NCBI GenBank assembly: GCA_963816535.1
Contig: CAWFKW010000003.1
Span: 620,001-684,000 of the forward strand
Source: CAWFKW01 sp963816535
Lineage (GTDB): Bacteria; Bacteroidota; Ignavibacteria; Tepidaquicellales; OLB5
Reading direction: 5' to 3'
Length of the DNA: 64,000 bases
Program-made: the position numbers and the translations under genes
Notes under the pieces: model-generated
Told to the model about the DNA's origin: nothing
Database searches by the model: none
What the model saw: only the letters and a program-made list of their open reading frames with translations
Part shown: positions 23,835 to 32,532 of the stretch, in pieces
Layout of the letters: the number at the start of each line of letters is the position of its first letter
How positions within the stretch are numbered: the first letter of the stretch is position 1

Positions 23835-25295
23835 TCAGCCGGTGGATTTTTGCTTTTTGAAGATATTTCCCGCTTTGTAGAGCCCTGATATCCGTGCAAT
23901 AGCGAAACAGAAAACGAGCGCCAGGACTATCTTTACCGCAAATACTGTGGGGATAAGGGAATTATACGCCATATAGAAGAAAGTTATGCAAAAAAGGTTC
24001 ACCATCATCATCCAAAGCAGCTTATCTAACTCGTACTTTATGTAATAAAATTTCCGGGCGACTAAATAAATATAAACAGCCATGGAGACATAACTCATCA
24101 GAGTGGCAATTGCGCCGCCCATAATGCCGATAAAAGGAATGAGCCCGAAGCATCCTATTACGTTCAGCAGTGCGCCAACGCCCGTAATATAAGGAAGGTA
24201 TTTGGTTTTCTTCTCAATATAGATTCCCGCAATGAGATTAGTATAAATTCCAAGGAACACGTATGAGATAAGAACCACCGGAACAATGTACAACCCTGAC
24301 CAGTACTTTTCGCCTATCAGGTGCCCTCTGTATGGAAGCTGGAACTTTACAACATCATCAATGAACAATGTCAGCAAAACAAACACAATTGAAGCGCCGC
24401 CTACAAAGATGGTCATTACTTTTGAGAAAAGAGCTTTCGCGCCGGGTTCTTTAGCGTTATTCAGGAAGAAGGGTCGCCATGCGTACTCGAACATTGAAAC
24501 GATCAGCATCATAAATATTCCGAGCTTATAATTTGCCTGGTATATGCCTACTGTTTTTACATTTGTAAGGTATTGAGTAACGGGCTTATCAATTACCTGA
24601 ACGACTATGGATGCAAGCCCTGCAGGCAGGTACGGAATCGAGAACCGGGCAATTTCCATAAACAGTTTTTTATCAAGCCTGAATGTAATATTACGCGCCA
24701 CGTACGGACTAAGAAGGATAATTGTGATTACCGATGCAGCAAGGTTACTTATGAATACTGAAACCAGCCCCCATTTAAGTCCGAGAATGAGAATTAAGTT
24801 CAGGGCAAGATTGACAAAAATATTGACGAACTTAATAGATGCAAACATACCGGGTCTGTTCTTGAGGCGCAAGTATGCAAACGGGACAAGGGCAAGCGCG
24901 TCAAAAAACAAAATGAATGCAGTATATGTAATTATCGGTTTATTAGAATCACTTAACTGGGCAAGCGAGGCTATCTGGCCGGAAAATACAAGTATCAGCG
25001 AAGACATAATGGCGGAGTTGATAAGTATCGTAAAAAAAGGGATAGAAAATCGTTGTTTTTCGTCGCCTTCCTCCAGAGTTGAAGCAAACCTGAAATAGCC
25101 GGCTTCAAAACCGAGCGAATAAACTACGTTCAGGAAAGCAATGTAAGCAAATATTACTGCAACTACTCCGTATTCTGACGGGGCAAAAACATTAGTATAG
25201 AAGGGTACGAGAATGAAATTCAAAAACCTGCCGACTATTGTGCTAGTGCCATAGATCAGCGTTTGCTTTGAAAGACTTTTGATTTTATCCAGCAT
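23835..25295 (-). CDS. Polysaccharide/O-antigen flippase (MOP superfamily)
   Basis: A 486-residue integral membrane protein with about 12-14 hydrophobic helices spread over the whole length. The N-terminus (LSKQTLIYGTSTIVGRFLNF, LVPFYTNVFAPSEYGVVAVI) is the characteristic start of Polysacc_synt/Wzx-type lipid-linked oligosaccharide flippases: S...LIYG......I..FLVPFYTR.L.P.EYG. Later segments such as PYLPAGLASIVVQVIDKPV also fit. It would move an undecaprenyl-linked glycan across the inner membrane for O-antigen, capsule or exopolysaccharide. No glycosyltransferase cluster surrounds it, so the glycan cannot be named. It is followed on the same strand side by the large T9SS surface protein gene, with about 80 bp between. 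Confidence 0.85.
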   Translation of the reverse strand: MLDKIKSLSKQTLIYGTSTIVGRFLNFILVPFYTNVFAPSEYGVVAVIFAYIAFLNVVYSLGFEAGYFRFASTLEEGDEKQRFSIPFFTILINSAIMSSLILVFSGQIASLAQLSDSNKPIITYTAFILFFDALALVPFAYLRLKNRPGMFASIKFVNIFVNLALNLILILGLKWGLVSVFISNLAASVITIILLSPYVARNITFRLDKKLFMEIARFSIPYLPAGLASIVVQVIDKPVTQYLTNVKTVGIYQANYKLGIFMMLIVSMFEYAWRPFFLNNAKEPGAKALFSKVMTIFVGGASIVFVLLTLFIDDVVKFQLPYRGHLIGEKYWSGLYIVPVVLISYVFLGIYTNLIAGIYIEKKTKYLPYITGVGALLNVIGCFGLIPFIGIMGGAIATLMSYVSMAVYIYLVARKFYYIKYELDKLLWMMMVNLFCITFFYMAYNSLIPTVFAVKIVLALVFCFAIARISGLYKAGNIFKKQKSTG

Positions 25296-25375
25296 ATAAG
25301 CCGTAAATTTAGCTAAACAAAAAGGTCAACACAAAGTAAATTGCGTTGACCTATCCCGAGCCCAAAATGAGTACT

Positions 25376-28300
25376 TTATTTTACAAGCGCCATTTTTTTG
25401 ATGCCCGTAAAGCTCCCCGCCTGGAACCGATAAAAATAGATGCCCGACGCAAAGTTTATCCCGTTAAACGCCTCCGTATATGAACCCGGATCCTTATCTT
25501 CATTCAGCAAAGTAGCAACCAGCCTCCCGAGAATATCGTAGACCCTAAGAGTGACCCTCACTTTAATCGGCACTGTGTAATATATCGTTGTCGCCGGGTT
25601 AAACGGATTCGGATAATTCTGCGAGAGATAGAATTCAGTTGGCAAATCGAGATTATTGATACTTCCATTGAGTTTATATGCCCTGTCAAATATCATTCTC
25701 CCCGCGTCGTTAAGGCTTGAGGGTTTAAGATATCCTAAATGCCCGGTGAAGTCAGTTGAATCAACTCCGTCATTTATTATTGTGTATGCGTCTATGACGC
25801 TTAATTCATTCGATATCAGGGCCGAACTGTCGGCGGCATGTGTGACCGCATTTTCATATTCATAAAGAGCGTTCTTAGGATCCCCGCTTTTTAACAGCGA
25901 TTTTGTCGCCAAGTCCCTTGCAGAAGAAACAAATATGCTGTCTCCGGAACCAGAAGAAGCTAGCTGGTTGAAATAGCTTCGCAAGGCAAAGTAGGAGTAT
26001 GCGTCGGATCCCATCCTGTCGTAACAGTATAAAATTTCGTTCATTGCTTCAAGCGCGGCATACCCGCTCTTGTATGTCTGCAACAGATATTGGAAGGTCT
26101 GAATCGCGCTTAAAAAGTCGCTTTGAAATATTTTTTTCCTTCCATCCGCTAAAATCGCCTTATCATTTTCGACTGCGACAAGGGACTGAGTAGTCACGGC
26201 CGTATCAAAAATTCCTATTCCCCGGTCGATCAAATAAATATTTTGAGAGGAAAAAACGCTTGGCTGTCCGATTTTGTTCGAGTAATTTCCCTGCTGAATA
26301 CCTCTGAATGTGCCGCCTGTCCCGCAATAATATGGCAGGAAGAACACCTGCGCTCCCGCGCCTTTGAATTTGGGAAGCAGCGGAGGATCGTCAACCCAGC
26401 AGTTGTTTCTTGCAACAATTTGGTCCGCTTTTACGCCCGATCCGCCAAGGTAATAATGATAGCCAAACACGACGTTATTTCCATAGTCCATATCAGGTAA
26501 ACTGCCGCCAAAGTACCTTATTCCATCGCCGGCCAGAAGGCTGATCATCTTGTTTTGACCGCAATCCCAGATAAAATTTGTCCCGTCATTAACCGGAGAG
26601 AGCCTTGGCACAGATCTGTATTCGCAATAAAGCGCAGAAGTTTTGGAGCCAATAATGTTGGAATTTTCCATATCGTTATTATGGAGATCAGGGGAACTAT
26701 TCAGAAGCTTAATGCCGATCTGGTACCCGGAAATAATGTTATTGTTTATGTTTCCGCCGGGGCAATTAAGCGCCCCGATCCCTACGTTGGACAGCGATGC
26801 TAAGGAACCTGTGATATTATTGCCTTCAACTAAAGCTGTATTGGAAGAAACTGAAATTCCGACAGGAATCTTGTTTATAGTATTATTCAAAATATAGACA
26901 TTTCGTCCCCCTGAAACATTTATGCCGATTGAATTCTGGGACGGATTGTTGCACCTGACAGTATTGCCGGATATAATGACGCTATCGGAGCCGGTGCAGT
27001 ATATGCCGCAGACGCTAGCCTGCGGACCCGAACCTGATTCAAAAACTGAATTGCGGACAACCACATTACTTCGGTTATTAATAATCAGCGGGTATGAAAC
27101 AACATCGCAATTTGATATCACCACCTGGCTGGAATAATTTGCATTAGCAAATGCGGACGGATTAATAACAATCGGCGTGGTAGAGTTATCAATATTGCAA
27201 TTGGTTAACAGAGCCGGCGCATTGCCTGCGATTTCTATCCCTCCCCAATTCCCTGCCTGGGAAGTAAAATATATTGTCGCATTATTAAGAGCCTGGATCG
27301 AACCCCCATCCAAAACCGTAATTTTCTTATTCTCAGCCACAGCGATTATACAATCAGAGAGAATCTTAAGGCTGCCGCCCTTGCAAATCACAACATTATC
27401 ATTTATGAGAAGCTGGCTTGTTAAATCGCCAACAAGCAGCTGGTTATCCCTGATAAATATTGTACCCGGAATATCTATTTCCCAAACGCTCCTTCCGAAA
27501 GTCGCCACTCTCAATTTGCTTTCAAGCCTGTTATAATCCAGAGAGAGAGCCGGGCTGTTGGGCAAATTCGTTCCGAACTTCTGCCATTGAATATTATCGG
27601 CATCGGTTCTGTAAACGCCTTTATCTGTTGCAACAAAATACTCCTTATTGTATTCAGAATAATAATGAACAATTATATCGTTGGCAGCGCAATTTGGCAA
27701 ATTGCCGGTAATATCCATCCAGTTATTTCCGTCGTCGTATGACCTGAAAACATGTTTTCCTGAAGTTCCGCCAACGGTCAGCAATACTTCGCTTGCATTT
27801 ATCGGGTCGATTTTGATTTGTGTAAAGAAATCATCAGGGAATATTCCCGTACCTCCTTTGACAATCCAGTTTTGCTCCCACGTGAGGCCCCCGTTTTGCG
27901 ACCTGAAAACAAGGTTCGGCTTATCTAACACCGGAATCCTGTTGCCTGCGGTAATAAACATTACCTGGTTGTTCGCAGGACTGACGGATATTGCAGTTGG
28001 GTTTAGCCCCTGAATATCCGCGTTCTCAATGCCCGAATACGGATTCATTTCCGGTTCGCTCCACTTCTGTCCTCCGTCTTTGGACCTGTAAACATCCAGC
28101 TCGTCCGAATTCACAGCGTTGTTTCTTACCGTAAAAAAGATATTGCCGTTTAACGGATCTGCCGCAATCGGAGCGAGCCAATCCGTTTTCCCGGTATAAC
28201 CTGTCGATTTGTACCAACTGGACCCGCCGTTAGACGAGTAGTACAAATCGCCCGAATTATCAACTGCGGATACCAGCCATTTTGGGTTGGTCGATGAAAA

Positions 28301-28423
28301 TACAACCGTTCCCCCGTCTCCCGCCAGGGCAGATACAAACCAACCGCCCTGCGGGGTGTTCTTAACTACGCCCATGTCCTGAACACCTAACATTATTACA
28401 CCCGTGGTAGTTTTAGAAGACAT
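25376..28423 (-). CDS. T9SS sorting-domain surface protein, C-terminal part of a frameshifted gene
   Basis: The 1015-residue open frame is best read as the continuation of the gene at 28428-29828, separated from it by one extra base. It begins with BNR/sortilin-type repeats (SSNGGSSWYKST, RSKDGGQKWSEP, RSQNGGLTWEQNW, RSYDDGNNWMDI; about residues 60-240). A right-handed beta-helix region with many NNVVIxN-type turns follows (about 330-680), then a helical TPR-like region (about 740-900), and finally the C-terminal sorting domain with FYLSQNYPNPFNPATTIYY and VRVTLRVYDILGRLVATLL, ending GIKKMALVK. The sorting domain directs export through T9SS and attachment to the cell surface. The ATG at 28423 has no ribosome-binding site. 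Whether the product is made depends on whether the frameshift is real. Confidence 0.8.
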   Translation of the reverse strand: MSSKTTTGVIMLGVQDMGVVKNTPQGGWFVSALAGDGGTVVFSSTNPKWLVSAVDNSGDLYYSSNGGSSWYKSTGYTGKTDWLAPIAADPLNGNIFFTVRNNAVNSDELDVYRSKDGGQKWSEPEMNPYSGIENADIQGLNPTAISVSPANNQVMFITAGNRIPVLDKPNLVFRSQNGGLTWEQNWIVKGGTGIFPDDFFTQIKIDPINASEVLLTVGGTSGKHVFRSYDDGNNWMDITGNLPNCAANDIIVHYYSEYNKEYFVATDKGVYRTDADNIQWQKFGTNLPNSPALSLDYNRLESKLRVATFGRSVWEIDIPGTIFIRDNQLLVGDLTSQLLINDNVVICKGGSLKILSDCIIAVAENKKITVLDGGSIQALNNATIYFTSQAGNWGGIEIAGNAPALLTNCNIDNSTTPIVINPSAFANANYSSQVVISNCDVVSYPLIINNRSNVVVRNSVFESGSGPQASVCGIYCTGSDSVIISGNTVRCNNPSQNSIGINVSGGRNVYILNNTINKIPVGISVSSNTALVEGNNITGSLASLSNVGIGALNCPGGNINNNIISGYQIGIKLLNSSPDLHNNDMENSNIIGSKTSALYCEYRSVPRLSPVNDGTNFIWDCGQNKMISLLAGDGIRYFGGSLPDMDYGNNVVFGYHYYLGGSGVKADQIVARNNCWVDDPPLLPKFKGAGAQVFFLPYYCGTGGTFRGIQQGNYSNKIGQPSVFSSQNIYLIDRGIGIFDTAVTTQSLVAVENDKAILADGRKKIFQSDFLSAIQTFQYLLQTYKSGYAALEAMNEILYCYDRMGSDAYSYFALRSYFNQLASSGSGDSIFVSSARDLATKSLLKSGDPKNALYEYENAVTHAADSSALISNELSVIDAYTIINDGVDSTDFTGHLGYLKPSSLNDAGRMIFDRAYKLNGSINNLDLPTEFYLSQNYPNPFNPATTIYYTVPIKVRVTLRVYDILGRLVATLLNEDKDPGSYTEAFNGINFASGIYFYRFQAGSFTGIKKMALVK

Positions 28424-28427
28424 TATT

Positions 28428-29828
28428 CTATAAGGTTCGGGTAAGCTCTAGACCGGAGTTCAAATTGAGAAAACTCTCCCCAAGAGTGTTCGATAGATAA
28501 GCGCCGCCGTCGCAACCAACAATAAACTTATTGGGGTTAGACCGGCAAAAGTCCACGCAATGGAAATCCGCACGCGTTGTGCTTCCGCCGCAGTACCCGG
28601 TAATGCAGGTAAAATGCCGCCCGTCTTTGCATAAATACAGATTTTGAGCTCCCATCAGGCAGACGTCAGGTTGCGATGGGCTAGCGCTGATGAACATATT
28701 ATACCCGGCGTTGTTGCCTGCCCATAAAACAGGCAAACCGTCATTAATGACTGTGAAATTCTCTCCGCCGTTCGTAGACTTATACACATAGTATGGGGCA
28801 AACAGAGTGTCTGTCTGATAAAGGTCGTTCATGGTGACGATGTACACAACCTGGGGATACAAATCACAAACAGATAATTGTGTTCTGCCGGCGGGAAGAT
28901 TAGTGAAACTTGGAAACCCTGTATTTGTTTTTAACTGAAAGGTCATTCCGCCGTCGGTTGATTTCCAATAACCAATACCGGGAGTTCCGCAAATCGGGCA
29001 ATAGTTGCCCGGGCCAATAGCAAAAACGTTCATCCCATCTGAAGTAATCGCAACATCGGTGCACTGGAGCGGATTTCCGGAAACTGGGATTATCCTGTTC
29101 CATGTAACTGCTCCATCGGAGCTTTTGAACAATCCGGACGGCGTCGCCGCATAAAACACTCCTTCTCTTACAGGATCGGCAAGGATCTTATAAAACCGTG
29201 TGGGATACGGCAGCCCGGTCGACGTAATTTTCTGCCAGCTTTCTCCGTTATCAGTTGATCTGAATATACCTTCTCCGGGATACGCCAGGTTTGTCCAGAC
29301 CGCGTCGCCGGAGCCATAATAAATATACCCGTTATGGTAATCTATCTCCAGCGCGCCGCATGATTGAACCGGGAGCCCATCGGTCTTTGGGACCCAATTC
29401 AGCCCGCCATTGGTAGATTTCCATAGGCCGCCGGCTGCTCCTCCCAAATATATAATGCTTGAATCTCTTATGTCAAATTTAACAAAACCAACCCTGCCGG
29501 CATAACCTTCGTTAGTAGGCGAAGGCCCGATATTCACCCACTCACCTAAAGACGATACGCCTGCGGCCTCCGAATACAAACCCGGGGGCGAAAACTTTAT
29601 ATCTTTATTTGGAATCGAAGGGCCGAAATTTCTAAACTGCGGCGACTCATGTTTAAGTATAAATATGCTTTCGCTATTTACAAGACCCAAATAGCCGCAG
29701 AAGACATCGAGCAGCGCCAATACCGCAAGAGAAACAAGTATACCGAACGATATACTTACTTTGGCAAAGAGGACTTTTAAAGTTTTCATCATAATGCTAA
29801 TACATTTTAGGGCCATTAGCCTATTCAT
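28428..29828 (-). CDS. N-terminal part of the frameshifted T9SS BNR-repeat surface protein
   Basis: This 466-residue frame starts with an N-terminal hydrophobic export segment (VLFAKVSISFGILVSLAVLALL); an internal ATG at 29787-29789 may be the real start. Then BNR/sortilin-like beta-propeller repeats follow, marked by KSTNGGLNW, RSTDNGESWQK, KSSDGAVTWNR, KSTDGGMTFQ and KSTNGGENFT. It stops at TAG after GLELTRTL. The following bases, read one frame over, give EPYRIMSSKTTTGVIMLGVQDMG, the expected next propeller strand. Dropping one C of the CCC run at 28439-28441 (minus-strand reading) restores a single protein of about 1480 residues. Without the C-terminal half it would lack the sorting domain. 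Confidence 0.78.
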   Translation of the reverse strand: MNRLMALKCISIMMKTLKVLFAKVSISFGILVSLAVLALLDVFCGYLGLVNSESIFILKHESPQFRNFGPSIPNKDIKFSPPGLYSEAAGVSSLGEWVNIGPSPTNEGYAGRVGFVKFDIRDSSIIYLGGAAGGLWKSTNGGLNWVPKTDGLPVQSCGALEIDYHNGYIYYGSGDAVWTNLAYPGEGIFRSTDNGESWQKITSTGLPYPTRFYKILADPVREGVFYAATPSGLFKSSDGAVTWNRIIPVSGNPLQCTDVAITSDGMNVFAIGPGNYCPICGTPGIGYWKSTDGGMTFQLKTNTGFPSFTNLPAGRTQLSVCDLYPQVVYIVTMNDLYQTDTLFAPYYVYKSTNGGENFTVINDGLPVLWAGNNAGYNMFISASPSQPDVCLMGAQNLYLCKDGRHFTCITGYCGGSTTRADFHCVDFCRSNPNKFIVGCDGGAYLSNTLGESFLNLNSGLELTRTL

Positions 29829-29956
29829 GCCCCGCCTACTCTTCCTTTTGAAACGGCAGGATCGATAATCTTATCATCAATACACCTAAATATAAAGACA
29901 ATACAATGTTAAATTAAAGGTTAAAAATCATTTTTTTAATAATGGAAAAGGGGCAG

Positions 29957-30014
29957 ATTTTGGAAAGCATGCATAATTAAAACAGTTAGTTTATGCATGA
30001 ATGCCTTCCAAAAA
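29957..30014. repeat. Long imperfect inverted repeat
   Basis: TTTTGGAA...CATGCATAA on the left is matched by TTATGCATG...TTCCAAAA on the right, with 8- and 9-bp perfect blocks, a small internal asymmetry and a 14-base loop. Its function is unknown; a structured leader or a miniature palindromic element are possible. Confidence 0.5.
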
Positions 30015-30069
30015 CGCAATATTTTGGCTTTTTTCAGTTTATGCGCCGAGACATTTTTTGAACAAAATT

Positions 30070-30102
30070 AAAAAGCCCGCTCTGAAATTAATCAGAGCGG
30101 GC
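30070..30102 (-). terminator. Rho-independent terminator
   Basis: On the minus strand GCCCGCTCTGA and TCAGAGCGGGC form an 11-bp perfect stem with a 6-base loop followed by TTTTTAATTTTG. It lies 28 bp after the last of the three tandem paralogues. Confidence 0.92.
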
Positions 30103-30129
30103 CCGTAAAAACCTCTTCGCTGACCTGAA

Positions 30130-30519
30130 TTAGTTAAACTGTATCTTCAGCGTTCCCGATACCAGCGTGGCTTCATTGCAATCTATGCAATAGATCTGGT
30201 ATGTACCGGATTTGTAAAAAGTAATCTGTTTATAAAACCAATTCCAGTTGTTTTGCGAGTCCTGATAAATTGTATTATCATAATCGCCGTTGCGGTAGAT
30301 TTCGTATCTTATCGACGTACAGTTCAAGTCGTATGGCAATTTTACCAGCACATCAAGATACCCGCCGTTTGAAGATATGTTAAATGTGCTGCTCTCACCC
30401 TGCGGAGAGCCGTCGCCGGAAACGCTTTCGCAAAATTGCATCGATTGAGCCCTTGACGAGCCTGCAAAAGCTAATAATGCCGCTACAACTGCGCAGAAAA
30501 CAATTAATTTTTTATACAT
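30130..30519 (-). CDS. Secreted protein, tandem paralogue 3
   Basis: Using the ATG at 30517-30519, which follows an AGGAAAGG ribosome-binding site, gives 129 residues with signal peptide MYKKLIVFCAVVAALLAFAG (cleavage after SRA). The mature part (SMQFCESVSGDG...STFNISSNGGYLDVLVKL...YKSGTYQIYC...SGTLKIQF) follows the same plan as its two upstream neighbours: a CE-start strand, FxIxxNGGYxxxxxxL, WxWFYKQITFYKSGxY and a final xGTxxIxxx strand. It is the most diverged of the three and carries extra cysteines (CIDC). It looks like a compact beta-sandwich, periplasmic or extracellular. Function unknown; no named family is recognised. Confidence 0.65.
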   Translation of the reverse strand: MYKKLIVFCAVVAALLAFAGSSRAQSMQFCESVSGDGSPQGESSTFNISSNGGYLDVLVKLPYDLNCTSIRYEIYRNGDYDNTIYQDSQNNWNWFYKQITFYKSGTYQIYCIDCNEATLVSGTLKIQFN

Positions 30520-30562
30520 TTTGAAGACCTTTCCTGTTAAGTTAATAAACAACGAGTTTGTT

Positions 30563-30976
30563 TTACTGCATTTTTATTGTAACTCTGCCGGTCGCCACAG
30601 AACTGCCGTCTTTTGTCTCGCAGACAACCTTATATTTCCCGGCGGAATAAAACGTATAGAACTGATCGAAAAATATGTAGTCCCAATCAGGCTGTACGTC
30701 AAATGGTTTAGTATCCATATAGCTATCGCCGTCAGCCGTCATTCTGTATATTATCAAGTTTACCGAACTTACGCCGATAGTCTGCCCTGTGCCGCGCAGA
30801 TCTATCATGCAGGTCATATAACCGCCGTTAGAGCCGATTGTGAAAACATCGGATTTACCAATCTCCTGTCCATCTTTATACTGCTCGCAAAAATAAAGCT
30901 TCTGAGCATGGCTTATGTTTGCCGAAAACGCGAGAACCACAAATGTAAATAAAATTGGGACTATTAATTTTTTCAT
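30563..30976 (-). CDS. Secreted protein, tandem paralogue 2
   Basis: Starting at ATG 30974-30976 gives 137 residues and puts the signal peptide (MKKLIVPILFTFVVLAFSAN, cleavage after SHA) at the N-terminus; a longer frame upstream adds a non-signal tail and overlaps the next gene, so it was rejected. The mature protein (KLYFCEQYKDGQEIGKSDVF, NGGYMTCMIDLRGTGQ, DTKPFDVQPDWDYIFFDQFY, VATGRVTIKM) is clearly related to the 31008-31559 product, sharing long stretches such as the DTKPFDVQPDWDYIFFDQFYTF block. The pair arose by recent tandem duplication. Probable beta-sandwich, exported. Function unknown. Confidence 0.7.
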   Translation of the reverse strand: MKKLIVPILFTFVVLAFSANISHAQKLYFCEQYKDGQEIGKSDVFTIGSNGGYMTCMIDLRGTGQTIGVSSVNLIIYRMTADGDSYMDTKPFDVQPDWDYIFFDQFYTFYSAGKYKVVCETKDGSSVATGRVTIKMQ

Positions 30977-31007
30977 TATTTTAATTTTATTTATGTTATT
31001 AAAAAGT

Positions 31008-31559
31008 CTACCTGTATTTGATGGTAACCGTGCCGGTTGCAACGGGAGTACCGTCCGGTTTGAGAGCCGTCACTTTGAACTTACCATCGGACTTGAACGT
31101 ATAGAACTGGTCAAAGAAAATATAATCCCAATCCGGTTGAACATCAAATGGCTTGGTATCGATTATTTTTTCGCCGTCGTCTGTTATCTTTGTTATCCTC
31201 AGATCCAGTTTTCCAACGCCGATCTTTTTACCGGTTGATTTCAGGTCAATCATACAGGTCATATATCCGCCATTGGGCCCTATTGTAAACACATCAGACT
31301 TGCCAACTTCTTTTCCGTCTTTGTATTCTTCAACAAAATACAATTTCGCGCCCTCCATGCCGACGTCTTTCGAATCTGTTTGTGTATCTTCTTTTTTTGT
31401 ATCTTCTTTTTTTGTATCTTCTTTCTTTGTATCTTCCTTCTTCGTGTCCTCTTTTTTGGTATCTTCTTTCTTATCATCTTTGCTTGAACTGCATATAAAG
31501 GCAACGCTGAAAAGAACCAGCAATGCAATTATAAATTTCAACGAGTTTAATTTTGACAT
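31008..31559 (-). CDS. Exported lipoprotein-like tandem paralogue 1 with KKEDT repeats
   Basis: A 183-residue protein with a strong GGAG ribosome-binding site. Residues 5-22 are an export signal ending AFIC (Cys23, an atypical lipobox). Residues 30-59 are six perfect copies of the pentapeptide KKEDT, encoded by a 15-bp tandem repeat at 31383-31472, forming a charged spacer. The remainder (KLYFVEEYKDGKEVGKSDVF, NGGYMTCMIDLKSTG, DVQPDWDYIFFDQFYTF, VATGTVTIKYR) is the same domain as in the two downstream genes. The repeat would tether the domain away from the membrane and may vary in copy number by slippage. Function unknown. The three genes form one unit ending at the 30070 terminator. Confidence 0.72.
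   Translation of the reverse strand: MSKLNSLKFIIALLVLFSVAFICSSSKDDKKEDTKKEDTKKEDTKKEDTKKEDTKKEDTQTDSKDVGMEGAKLYFVEEYKDGKEVGKSDVFTIGPNGGYMTCMIDLKSTGKKIGVGKLDLRITKITDDGEKIIDTKPFDVQPDWDYIFFDQFYTFKSDGKFKVTALKPDGTPVATGTVTIKYR
31383..31472 (-). repeat. 15-bp tandem repeat, six copies, coding for KKEDT
   Basis: Six in-frame 15-bp units within the lipoprotein-like gene. Units differ at a few synonymous positions (AAA/AAG, GAA/GAG), so it is not brand new, but length change by slippage would keep the frame. Confidence 0.85.
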
Positions 31560-31650
31560 GATTTCTCCTTTATTATTTAGATTTGATTGGATGATTAAGC
31601 AAAATTATCAATAATTTTGCAGAAACACAACAAAAACTATTAATTTATTT

Positions 31651-32532
31651 TCAGAATTCCAGCGAAAAATCGACTGATTTATAAGAATGCGTTAGCTCCC
31701 CAACAGAATAGAAATCAATGCCTTCATGCTGGATTTTTGAGAGATTTTGAAGACTTATTCCACCTGAGAGTTCTGTTTTAAAACCGTTCTTCTTCAGAAT
31801 CCGGACCGCAGCGTCAATGGCGGATGGCTTGAAATTATCCAGCATAACGATTTTTACCAGCGGTTTTCCGGACCTTGCTACTGAATTTAGTTCTTCACGC
31901 GTTTTAACTTCAATTTCGATGTTTTTCAACATGAGCCGCGTTAATTTGGAGCTTTGAAGCTTCATAAGCGCCTCTTCGACTGAACCAAGAGCCTCAATAT
32001 GATTATCTTTGATCATTATAGCTGAACTTAAGTCGTGCCTGTGAAAATCGCCGCCCCCGGTCTTTACCGCCGCAATCTCAAATACCCTGAAGTTCGGCGT
32101 CGCTTTGCGCGTATGAAGAATCTTTGAACCCGGGTATTTCAGTCGTTTTACAAATTCGTTTGTGAGCGTGGCTATACCGGACATTCTTTGAATGAAATTC
32201 AGCGCCGTCCGCTCGCCCTTCAGCAGAGCTTTCAATGAGGATTCCACTTCGAGGACTTTATCTTTGTTCCGCAGCTTATCGCCGTCCCTAAAATTTCCTT
32301 TGAATCTTACTTTAGGGTCCAGTTTCCGGAAGACCTTTTCAAAAATATCAAGGCCCGCCAGAACACAATCTTCTTTGCACAGCAGCGCAGCCCATATTCT
32401 CTTTGTTCCCGCTTTTCCGCTGAGCAGCAGATTAGTGGTAACATCAGCCGACACTTTATCTTCTTTCAGCGCTGAAGATATCAGGCGGTCGATTTCATAA
32501 TTATATTTTTTGTAATATTCTCTTAATGTCAT
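31651..32532 (-). CDS. nadC: Nicotinate-nucleotide pyrophosphorylase (carboxylating)
   Basis: A 293-residue quinolinate phosphoribosyltransferase that makes nicotinate mononucleotide from quinolinate and PRPP in de novo NAD synthesis. Diagnostic segments are RTALNFIQRMSGIAT (about 107-121), HTRKATPNFR (about 140-149; substrate-binding His-Thr-Arg-Lys-Thr), KTGGGDFHRHDLSSAIMIKDNH (157-178), KIVMLDNF (about 227-234) and LSGGISLQNL. The length is typical. The start overlaps the stop of the thioesterase gene by 4 bp, so it is the last gene of a kdsA - FAD oxidase - thioesterase - nadC operon. nadA and nadB are not in the window. NAD produced here also feeds the NAD-dependent ligase and sirtuin encoded elsewhere in the window. 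Confidence 0.96.
   Translation of the reverse strand: MTLREYYKKYNYEIDRLISSALKEDKVSADVTTNLLLSGKAGTKRIWAALLCKEDCVLAGLDIFEKVFRKLDPKVRFKGNFRDGDKLRNKDKVLEVESSLKALLKGERTALNFIQRMSGIATLTNEFVKRLKYPGSKILHTRKATPNFRVFEIAAVKTGGGDFHRHDLSSAIMIKDNHIEALGSVEEALMKLQSSKLTRLMLKNIEIEVKTREELNSVARSGKPLVKIVMLDNFKPSAIDAAVRILKKNGFKTELSGGISLQNLSKIQHEGIDFYSVGELTHSYKSVDFSLEF

Larger units (their letters stand above)
29829..30129. other. Intergenic region with two hairpins
   Basis: About 300 bp between two minus-strand genes. It holds the terminator at 30070-30102 and a long imperfect inverted repeat at about 29957-30014 (see separate entries). No ORF of note. Confidence 0.6.

Noticed and set aside
31383..31472. CRISPR-like or non-coding tandem array
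   Set aside because: The units are contiguous without spacers and encode in-frame KKEDT within a well-supported gene.
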